Part shown: one piece after another, positions 33,771-41,040 of the stretch | How positions within the stretch are numbered: the stretch's first letter is position 1 | How the letters are laid out: every line of letters begins with the position of its first letter | NCBI GenBank assembly: GCA_036510655.1 | Contig: DATCDQ010000078.1 | Span: 1-64,000 of the forward strand | From: Rathayibacter_A sp036510655 | Lineage (GTDB): Bacteria > Actinomycetota > Actinomycetes > Actinomycetales > Microbacteriaceae | Direction: 5' to 3' | Length of the DNA stretch: 64,000 nt | The notes under the pieces: model-generated | Told to the model about the DNA's origin: nothing | The model's input: only the letters and a program-made list of their open reading frames with translations | Database searches by the model: none | Program-made: the position numbers and the translations under genes

Positions 33771-34748
33771 GTGCTGATCGTGGTGGTTACACTCGACGCC
33801 CCCTCCCGCCTGCCCTCGCCATCGGCAGACCCACGCAAGGCCGAGCGCACACCGCGCAAGCGCGTCGTTCGCTGGTGGATCTATCTCGCTCTGCTGCCGT
33901 TGGCCATCATCATCGGCTACTTCGCGTACTACCCGGCCGTTTCGGCCATCTTCTGGTCGTTCTTCCACTGGCAACCGGCTGCGGAATCCACTTTCCTCGG
34001 ATTCGGCAACTACGTCACGATGTTCAACGACCAGATCTGGTGGTTGTCGTTCAGAAACCTCGGTTTCATCTTCGCATTCGCCGTGGTCTCCTGGATTCTG
34101 CCGCTGCTGGCCGCCGAGCTTCTGATCTCGCTCCGAAGCATCCGCTGGCAGTTCACGATGCGCACCCTCCTCATCATTCCGATGGCTTTCCCCGGCGTGG
34201 TCACCGCCCTGGTCTGGGGCTTCTTCTACAGCCCGAACGACGGCGTGATCAACCAGACGCTCAAGGCGCTCGGGCTCGGCGCGCTGGCGCAGAACTGGAC
34301 GGGGCAGAACAGCACCGCGCTGCTCTCCCTGCTCTTCGTCGGCTTTCCCTTCATCGCGGGCCTGCCCTTCCTGATCTTCTACTCCAGCCTGCAGAACATC
34401 CCGACCGAGGTGCTCGAGGCGGCTCAGCTCGACGGCGTCGGGCGGTTCGCACGGTTCTGGCAGATCGACCTTCCGCTCATGGCAAGCCAGGTTCGCATCC
34501 TGCTGTTCCTCGCCGTCGTCGGAACGCTTCAATACGGCTTCGTCGCGTATGTGCTGACGCAGGGCGGCCCCGACAACGCGACGATGGTTCCCATTCTTCG
34601 GATGATCAACGTCGCCTTCTCGGGCGGCGACTGGGGGTACTCCGCCGCACTGTCGACGACGCTGTTCCTCATCACCATCATCATCAGCGCCGTCGTCGTG
34701 ATGGCGCGCAAACGCGGTTCGGACACGACCGACGGAGGTGCAATGTGA
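33771..34748 (+). CDS. Carbohydrate ABC transporter permease (MalF type)
   Basis: A 325-residue membrane protein with a basic N-terminal region, first helix at about residues 37-57 and the EAA loop VLEAAQLDGVGRFARFWQIDLPLMASQ. The GTG at 33771 is taken as the start; GTG at 33780 is nearly as good, with GAGG at better spacing. It is the first gene of the second CUT1 transporter. The next permease begins at a GTG overlapping its stop. In contrast to the first system at 15-18 kb, the permeases here precede the binding-protein gene. Confidence 0.92.
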   Translation: MLIVVVTLDAPSRLPSPSADPRKAERTPRKRVVRWWIYLALLPLAIIIGYFAYYPAVSAIFWSFFHWQPAAESTFLGFGNYVTMFNDQIWWLSFRNLGFIFAFAVVSWILPLLAAELLISLRSIRWQFTMRTLLIIPMAFPGVVTALVWGFFYSPNDGVINQTLKALGLGALAQNWTGQNSTALLSLLFVGFPFIAGLPFLIFYSSLQNIPTEVLEAAQLDGVGRFARFWQIDLPLMASQVRILLFLAVVGTLQYGFVAYVLTQGGPDNATMVPILRMINVAFSGGDWGYSAALSTTLFLITIIISAVVVMARKRGSDTTDGGAM

Positions 34749-35626
34749 CCACGATCCAAGCCCGCAAGGCGACCGTGGCCCGATCTGTTACTCGGCCCGA
34801 TGGTCGATCGCGAAGGTCTCGCCAGATCAGCCTGAAGACGATCCTGATCGTTCTGGCCGCCGTCTCCCTCGCGCCGTACCTGTTCATGATCGTCACCTCG
34901 TTTAAGACGAACCAACAGTTCGCTGACAGCTTCTGGCAGATCTCCTTTCCTCTGCACTTCGAGAACTACGCGGTCGCCTGGAACCAGATCGCACCGTATC
35001 TGTTCAACACCGCCGTCGTCGCGGCGGTATCCATCGTGCTCATTCTGCTGATCGCATCGATCTCCGGCTTCGTGCTCGCACGATACCGATTCCTGGGCAG
35101 AGGCTTCATCTACGGCGCCGTGCTCGTGCTCATGATGGTGCCCGGGCTCGCCAACCTCATCCCGCTCTTCATCATCATGAAGGACCTGGGCCTGCTCAAC
35201 ACGTACATCGTTCTCGTCATTCCGTACACGGCGGGCGGCGTCGTACTCGGCACGATTCTGATCCGCAACTTCGTCGAGGGCATACCGCAGACGCTCTTCG
35301 ATGCGGCGCGTCTCGACGGCGCCAGCGGGGCACGGATGTATCGCTCGGTCATGCTGCCGCTCTCGCTGCCCGTGCTCGGCACGATTGCGCTGATCACCGT
35401 CAGTGAGGTCTGGAACGACTTCTTCTGGCCGCTGCTGGTGATCTCCGACAACAACCTGCGCACCGTTTCCGTTGGCCTCCAGTTCTTCCAGGGGCAGAAT
35501 GTGACGGACTACGGACCCCTCATGGCCGGCTACCTGCTGGCAAGCCTGCCCCTTGTTTTTCTCTTCACCTTTCTGTCGAAGTATTTTCTCGCCGGAGTGC
35601 AAGGGGGCGTACCCGGCACCCACTGA
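34745..35626 (+). CDS. Carbohydrate ABC transporter permease (MalG type)
   Basis: A 293-residue permease starting at a GTG that overlaps the previous stop (GTGA) with GGAGG seven bases upstream. The cytoplasmic N-terminus is basic, followed by six transmembrane segments; the EAA loop is LFDAARLDGASGARMYRSVMLPLSLPV. It pairs with the 33771-34748 permease. No ATPase gene is present in this operon either. Confidence 0.93.
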   Translation: MTTIQARKATVARSVTRPDGRSRRSRQISLKTILIVLAAVSLAPYLFMIVTSFKTNQQFADSFWQISFPLHFENYAVAWNQIAPYLFNTAVVAAVSIVLILLIASISGFVLARYRFLGRGFIYGAVLVLMMVPGLANLIPLFIIMKDLGLLNTYIVLVIPYTAGGVVLGTILIRNFVEGIPQTLFDAARLDGASGARMYRSVMLPLSLPVLGTIALITVSEVWNDFFWPLLVISDNNLRTVSVGLQFFQGQNVTDYGPLMAGYLLASLPLVFLFTFLSKYFLAGVQGGVPGTH

Positions 35627-35674
35627 GCCGCGCTCGCACAGAGCGATCGGATGGCCTGCTGTTCGGGCCGCAAA

Positions 35675-35686
35675 TGAAACGATTTA
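35675..35686. promoter_or_regulatory. LacI-type operator upstream of the second binding-protein gene
   Basis: TGAAACGATTTA lies in the 96-base gap between permease and binding-protein genes, 37 bases before the ATG. The binding protein may therefore have its own regulated promoter and be made in excess over the permeases. Confidence 0.7.
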
Positions 35687-35722
35687 CTCGTGTTCCTGAA
35701 GCACACCAAGAAATGAGGAAGC

Positions 35723-37186
35723 ATGCTAGAGACAACGAAGAAGTTGCGACGGAGGCGGATTCGCCTTGCCGCGATCGCATCCATCGCCGCGATGGGCACT
35801 GTCGCCGCGCTGGCCGGATGCGCACCATCGGCGAGCAACTCGGACAAGGTGACCATCACCCTCTCCGGACCCAACCAGTTCACCAGCGACGCGAACACAT
35901 TCGGCCCGGCGTGGGAAAAGCTGGTCGCCAGTTTCGAAAAAGACAATCCCAACATCACCCTGAAGACGAACGTGCTGCCGCTCACCTCCTGGGCACAGAC
36001 CTCCGCCGCACAGTTGACGGCGGGAACGGCTCCCGAGCTGATCTTCAACCAGACGCAACACACGCCCGATCAGGTCGTCTCGCTTGACAGCGCGCTGAAG
36101 CAGAAGAACCCGTTCTCCTCCACCGGAAAGCCGTGGATCGACGACTTCATTCCGCAATATTTCAAGGGCTCCGACCAGCTGATGAACCCGGCCGGTCACT
36201 ACGACTCGATTCCGTTCAACCTGGTTGCTGTCGGCATCTATTACAACAAGGGCATCCTTGCCAAGGCAGGGGTGGATACATCGCAGCTGAAGACATTCGA
36301 TGGATTCCTCAGTGCATGCACCGCCATCAAGGCGGCCGGCTATGCGCCGCTCGCTACCGACAACGGCAACCTGCCGGCCGGCTGGGCTGTCGTCGCGCTG
36401 AACTCGATGCTGCTGAACTCCACCGCAGAGAAGATCAATCAGTTCGACACCGCTGGCAAGCCGGGCACGGCCGATGTCGTGACCCAGAAGAGCATTGCCC
36501 ACGCCTACCTCACCGGTGAGCTCAACGTCACGACCGATCCCGGGTCGGCTGAGTTGCTGAAGACGCTCAAGAAGTTCTACGACGCTTGCGCAACCCCGAA
36601 CTGGTCGGGAATCACGGCGCAGGGCGCGTTCACCGGCGGCACGGACTTCACCGGTGGGAAGGCCGCGATGGCCTGGGGAACGAACTTCGCCGCCACTGGG
36701 CTCGCCGATGCAACCTTCAAATACGGCACCGTGCCGTTCCCGGAGCTCTCCACGAGCGACTCGAGCCTCGCGAGCGGCAAGCCGGCCCAGTTCGGCGTCA
36801 CCGCCGGCGGTACCTCCTACATGATCCCCGCATACATCAAGGGTGCGCAGCGAGCCGCGGCGATCAAGTTCCTGCAGTACGTCTCGAGTCCCAAGATTCA
36901 AACGTGGCTCGACACAACCGGAGGCATCCCCGCTGTGTCCGGCCTGACGGCCCCTCCCGGACTCGAAGCGATGAACACGGGAGCCTGGGCCACCGTTCCT
37001 CTCCTCGGCCAGGGCGGACTCTTCCAGGTGCCAGCAGCGATCGCCGCGCAGAACAAATACGAGGGCTATCTCCTCGGCACGACCTCGCTGAAAGACACGC
37101 TGACGACGCTGAATGCCGATGGGATCGCATGGAGCAAAGAGCAGGCAGTGAAGGGAAAGTGGACCGAAGACTGGGCCACAAAGTAG
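35723..37186 (+). CDS. Carbohydrate ABC transporter substrate-binding lipoprotein
   Basis: A 487-residue CUT1 binding protein with a basic, hydrophobic signal and lipobox ALAGC (Cys33). The body is typical: LSGPNQFTSDANTFGPAWEKLVASFEKDNPNITLK, ELIFNQTQHTPDQVV and WGTNFAATGLADATFKYGTVPFPEL. GAGGAAGC directly precedes the ATG. It would capture the substrate outside the membrane and deliver it to the 33771/34745 permeases. Its C-terminus (KWTEDWATK) is intact, unlike that of the binding protein at 16865-18190. Confidence 0.93.
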   Translation: MLETTKKLRRRRIRLAAIASIAAMGTVAALAGCAPSASNSDKVTITLSGPNQFTSDANTFGPAWEKLVASFEKDNPNITLKTNVLPLTSWAQTSAAQLTAGTAPELIFNQTQHTPDQVVSLDSALKQKNPFSSTGKPWIDDFIPQYFKGSDQLMNPAGHYDSIPFNLVAVGIYYNKGILAKAGVDTSQLKTFDGFLSACTAIKAAGYAPLATDNGNLPAGWAVVALNSMLLNSTAEKINQFDTAGKPGTADVVTQKSIAHAYLTGELNVTTDPGSAELLKTLKKFYDACATPNWSGITAQGAFTGGTDFTGGKAAMAWGTNFAATGLADATFKYGTVPFPELSTSDSSLASGKPAQFGVTAGGTSYMIPAYIKGAQRAAAIKFLQYVSSPKIQTWLDTTGGIPAVSGLTAPPGLEAMNTGAWATVPLLGQGGLFQVPAAIAAQNKYEGYLLGTTSLKDTLTTLNADGIAWSKEQAVKGKWTEDWATK

Positions 37187-37213
37187 GGCGCCATAACCAG
37201 CGCTTCGCCTGAC

Positions 37214-37247
37214 AGGGGCGGGCCGTCGGCAACGATGACCCGCCCCT
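37214..37247 (+). terminator. Stem-loop between binding-protein and beta-helix genes
   Basis: AGGGGCGGG (37214-37222) pairs perfectly with CCCGCCCCT (37239-37247) around a 16-base loop. There is no T-run, so it may act as an attenuator or transcript stabiliser rather than a full terminator. Confidence 0.55.
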
Positions 37248-37285
37248 CAGGTAAGACCAGCTTCAACGAAGAAGAAAAGGATGCC

Positions 37286-40045
37286 ATGAAGAGAAGAATG
37301 ATCGCCGCCTTTACGGCGGGCACACTGGCAGCGCTGGTGCTGACCGGGGTCAGTCAGTCCGCCTGGGCGGCCGACGCCACGTTCTACGTGAACAACCAGG
37401 CAGGTTCCAACTGCAGTGACACCGGGCCCGCGACGCTCGAACAACCCTGGTGCACCTTCACCCCGCTCAACTCACACGGTGCGTTCGAGCCGGGCGACCA
37501 AATCCTTCTCGCGAAGGGAGCCACCTGGGACCAGCAGATGAATCTCTCGGGTTCGGGCACCTCATCCGACGGAATATCCGTCAGCGCGTACGGGGACGGC
37601 GCCAATCCGAAGATCAGCCGAAACGGCTCTGTTGATGACCGGGGCATCAAGCTCGTCGACGGGGACTACTGGAGCTTCAGCCACCTGGAGGTTGCCAACG
37701 CGGCCTCGGGCATCCTGGCCTTCTATGACACCACCGGTCATAACGGACTGAGCTTCACCGACATCTATGTGCACGACATCAAGGGCCTTCTCTACTACGA
37801 GGCGAACGGAACCGGCGCCCCGGTCCCCAGCGCCGTAGCCGATAACGTACGCAACTCTTCCGGCATCCAGATCACCGGGAAGCACACCACCTTCTCCTCC
37901 TCCGACTACTTCATCCGGGGTGTACGGATGGACCAGATCAGCGGCGACCACAACCTGAACACCGTCGGCATCGACATGCTCGGGCAGAACGAACAGGTCA
38001 CGTCCAATGTGGGCGGCAGCGGTGGTGCCGGCGCCAACATGGTGCAGGACGTCGTGATCAATCACCTGGCCAGCCACGACGACAACTGGCAATGCTCCGA
38101 GGCGCTTCGCCTCTTCACGGTGAAACACGCGGTCATCATGAACTCGACGTTGAACAATGAGGCCCCGTGCTGGAACGTCGGCGGCACGACGACCGTGATT
38201 CTGGGTCACCTGGAAGACGTGTCCATCGTGAACTCGATCTTCAGCAATGTCACTCACACAGGATCGAACGATGAGGACGCCCTCGACTTCGAGATCTTCG
38301 ACAACAACGTGCGGGCTCAGAACTCTCTCTTCGAGAACACCGCGGGTTCGGCGATGTCGTTCCTGCGTCTCGGCGGTCGCCCTGGCGACTACTCGACGAA
38401 TAACGAGTCCTCCTCCAACGTGATGATCAACAACGGGGTCCCCCAGGGATTCGGCCCGATTCTGGTGCTCAACCAAGTGGGCGCCGCGTCTCCGATCACG
38501 GGAACGATTAAGGACAACATCAACGTCAACACGAACTTCCTCTACGACCAGGGCAACGGTTTCGCCGGCTTCTCGACGACGAACAACCAGACGCTCTCCA
38601 ACGGATCCGGAAACGTCTTCTTCTCTGCGGCCGATTTCAGTGGAACCCAGGGGTTGAACGGGTGGTCGTACCAGTCACTCAACGGACAGAAGTACGTCGA
38701 CCTCGTGTATGACGCCGCCGGCAAGAAGTGGACGCCGTCGGACACGTCAGTACCCGAAATCACCCAGTTCGACCAGAATCCAGACACCTCGGCTGCGCAC
38801 TGGGTTGCCCGCGCCTGGACCGCACCGAGCACCGGGACGGTGAGCCTGCGAGGGCGCATCCTCAAGTCGGACAACACCGGCGGAGGTGACGGAATACTTG
38901 CGCGCATCACCAAGAACGGCCAGCAGATCTGGCCGGCTAGCGGCGCACAGGCCGTTGCTGCGGGAGACGAGTACACGGGTGTCAGCTACGTGCTCGACAA
39001 CGTGGCGGTGAACGCCGGCGACGTCATCCGCTTTGAGACGAATTCGGGTAAAGCGCAGGGTGGCGCGGATGCCCAGCAGACCGGATCCGGGAACGGCACG
39101 GCGGCATACGACCAGGCGAGCTGGACGCCGAGCGTCGCTTACACCTCCCGGCAGGGCCAGGCCTACAACTGGGGATTCAACGGCGGCCACGAAGCAGGCT
39201 GGAACGTCTATGGTGCGACGTCGAGCACCGCTGTCGGAACGGATCCGAACGCGCTCAACCTCACCTCAACCGGTAACGATCCCCGCATCGAGTCGTCGCA
39301 TCAACTGCACCTCAATGCCGCGGCCGCGACGACTGTGACCGTGCGAATGAGCAACGCGACCAGTAGCACCACGGGTAGGATCTACTTCGTAACGAAGTCA
39401 TCGCCCGGGGCGAGTGAGTCGAAGGCGATGCCTTTCACCGTGTTGCCGAACAGCGGATACACGACCTACACCATCGATATGTCATCGAATCCGCTGTGGA
39501 CGGGTGAAGTCGACTGGCTACGGGTCGACCCGATCGACACAGCAGGCAACACGAACATCGACAGTGTCGTGGTCTCCGGAACGGGCGATCTCTTCGTGAA
39601 CCGTGTGCTCGATGGCGGGTTCGAGGATCCCTCGGCGAACTTCTACACGTATCGGCCCGCCGGCGTCTGGCAGTACTCCGGCAGCACCGGAGTACAACGC
39701 AACCACAGCGCGTTCAGTGGCACACAGGGTGCGGCAGCGGGCCAGCAGACGGCGTTCATCCAGGGCACGGACTCGGTGAAGCAGACACTGAATCTCTCGG
39801 CGGGATCGCACACCGTGACCTTCGCCGTCGATCAGCGCACGAACAACGGCGGCGCTCAGGCGCTCGACTTCTCCGTTGACGGTGTCACGATCAACGCCTC
39901 GCCGTTCACGCCGCCCTCGGGTGGAGGGTTCCAGACCTTCACGACGCCGAGCTTCACGACCACGGCCGGGCAGCACACCATCGAGTTCACGGGAACGAAC
40001 GCGGGAGACAATACCGCATTCCTGGATCAGATCACGCTGCAATGA
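37286..40045 (+). CDS. Secreted right-handed parallel beta-helix protein with C-terminal carbohydrate-binding-like domains
   Basis: A 919-residue Sec-exported protein. The signal peptide ends about AWA-ADA, near residue 30, and AAAGG six bases upstream supports the ATG at 37286. Residues about 30-480 have the turn-rich, Asn-rich repeats of a right-handed beta-helix (FYVNNQAGSNCSDTG, WSFSHLEVANAASGI, LSFTDIYVHDI, NSTLNNEAPCWN, AQNSLFENTAGSAM), as in pectate-lyase-like enzymes. Two jelly-roll segments follow: residues about 660-790 (WGFNGGHEAGW) and 800-919 (LDGGFEDPSANFYTYRPAGVWQY ... FLDQITL). The second resembles a CBM-like module of family-4/16 style. It probably binds or cleaves a plant or microbial polysaccharide outside the cell. 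I see no definitive catalytic motif, so the reaction is unassigned. Confidence 0.8.
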   Translation: MKRRMIAAFTAGTLAALVLTGVSQSAWAADATFYVNNQAGSNCSDTGPATLEQPWCTFTPLNSHGAFEPGDQILLAKGATWDQQMNLSGSGTSSDGISVSAYGDGANPKISRNGSVDDRGIKLVDGDYWSFSHLEVANAASGILAFYDTTGHNGLSFTDIYVHDIKGLLYYEANGTGAPVPSAVADNVRNSSGIQITGKHTTFSSSDYFIRGVRMDQISGDHNLNTVGIDMLGQNEQVTSNVGGSGGAGANMVQDVVINHLASHDDNWQCSEALRLFTVKHAVIMNSTLNNEAPCWNVGGTTTVILGHLEDVSIVNSIFSNVTHTGSNDEDALDFEIFDNNVRAQNSLFENTAGSAMSFLRLGGRPGDYSTNNESSSNVMINNGVPQGFGPILVLNQVGAASPITGTIKDNINVNTNFLYDQGNGFAGFSTTNNQTLSNGSGNVFFSAADFSGTQGLNGWSYQSLNGQKYVDLVYDAAGKKWTPSDTSVPEITQFDQNPDTSAAHWVARAWTAPSTGTVSLRGRILKSDNTGGGDGILARITKNGQQIWPASGAQAVAAGDEYTGVSYVLDNVAVNAGDVIRFETNSGKAQGGADAQQTGSGNGTAAYDQASWTPSVAYTSRQGQAYNWGFNGGHEAGWNVYGATSSTAVGTDPNALNLTSTGNDPRIESSHQLHLNAAAATTVTVRMSNATSSTTGRIYFVTKSSPGASESKAMPFTVLPNSGYTTYTIDMSSNPLWTGEVDWLRVDPIDTAGNTNIDSVVVSGTGDLFVNRVLDGGFEDPSANFYTYRPAGVWQYSGSTGVQRNHSAFSGTQGAAAGQQTAFIQGTDSVKQTLNLSAGSHTVTFAVDQRTNNGGAQALDFSVDGVTINASPFTPPSGGGFQTFTTPSFTTTAGQHTIEFTGTNAGDNTAFLDQITLQ

Positions 40046-40091
40046 CACACGAGCGGCGAGACGACCCCCGTGACCCCGACGAAGGAGAGAG

Positions 40092-41030
40092 ATGAGCACC
40101 GACGACACTGCGACCGCGTTTGCTGAGGTCATCCGCAGCCTTGAGAGCGGCACATCGGCTCCTGATCCGCGTCAGGACGTCGACACGGCGTCGCTGGTGG
40201 CGCGATATCCGGAGCTCTCCGCGGTGAGCATTCGAGACCTCGGCGTCCCGGTACGTCACGGCGACATCGCCGCCCGGCTGTACCTGCCGACGGGGGCGTC
40301 GCGAGGCGCCCTCGTCTGGGCCCACGGCGGCAGTTTCATCGGCGGCAATCTCGACATGCCAGAGGCCAACTGGGTCTCCCTCGTCCTGGCTGCCCGGGGT
40401 TTCACGGTGCTGTCGGTCGAGTACACCAAGGCGCTGTTCGGGGTGCACTTCCCTGTGCCGTCCCTCGACGTGCTCGATGCGTGGAACTGGGCCGTCGACA
40501 ACCTCGGTGTGCCTGTGACGGCCATGCACCTGGGTGGTGCCAGCGCGGGAGCCAACCTCGCCGCGGGCGTCGGTGTGCGGCTTCGCGACGGACAGGAGCA
40601 GCTTCCCGCCTCGCTCGTGCTCGCGTACCCGCATCTGCACACTCGCCTTCCGGAAGGATCGGCAGCCGCCCGCGCTGCAGCCGAAACCCTGGATGCGAGC
40701 GACCGGTTCCCGCAGAGTCTGATCGACCAGATCGCCGCGAACTATCTCGGCCCGGAGCAGAGCCCCAACGACCCATACGCGTACGCCGCGTATGCGGAAC
40801 TCGCGGGCATGCCCCCGATGTTCATCCTCAACTCGGAGTGCGACGAGCACCGCTACTCCGGCGAAGAGTTCGCCAAACAGGCCATCGAAGCCGGCGTCGC
40901 GATCAGCGTCATGAATGAGCCGGGCAGTAGGCACGGGCATCTCGACCGGCCACACACGAACGAAGCGCAGCGCAGTATCGCTCATATCGCCGATTGGCTG
41001 GATCCGTTTTCGAGACGAAGGTCGATTTAG
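40092..41030 (+). CDS. Alpha/beta hydrolase (HSL-type esterase), paralog of 1155-2066
   Basis: A 312-residue hydrolase: oxyanion motif HGGSFIGG, elbow GGASAGANLAAG with the nucleophile Ser, acid in LNSECDEHRYSG and His in SRHGHLDRPH. GGAGAGAG precedes the ATG. It shares conserved blocks with the rhaI-operon esterase (NLDMPEANWV, LVLAYPHLHTRLP, PPMFILNS). The Ser in HGGS is a change from the usual HGGG. It follows the secreted beta-helix gene and may deacylate imported fragments in the cytoplasm. The stop at 41030 is followed directly by the truncated GH106 frame. Confidence 0.87.
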   Translation: MSTDDTATAFAEVIRSLESGTSAPDPRQDVDTASLVARYPELSAVSIRDLGVPVRHGDIAARLYLPTGASRGALVWAHGGSFIGGNLDMPEANWVSLVLAARGFTVLSVEYTKALFGVHFPVPSLDVLDAWNWAVDNLGVPVTAMHLGGASAGANLAAGVGVRLRDGQEQLPASLVLAYPHLHTRLPEGSAAARAAAETLDASDRFPQSLIDQIAANYLGPEQSPNDPYAYAAYAELAGMPPMFILNSECDEHRYSGEEFAKQAIEAGVAISVMNEPGSRHGHLDRPHTNEAQRSIAHIADWLDPFSRRRSI

Positions 41031-41040
41031 GAAGGCGCCG

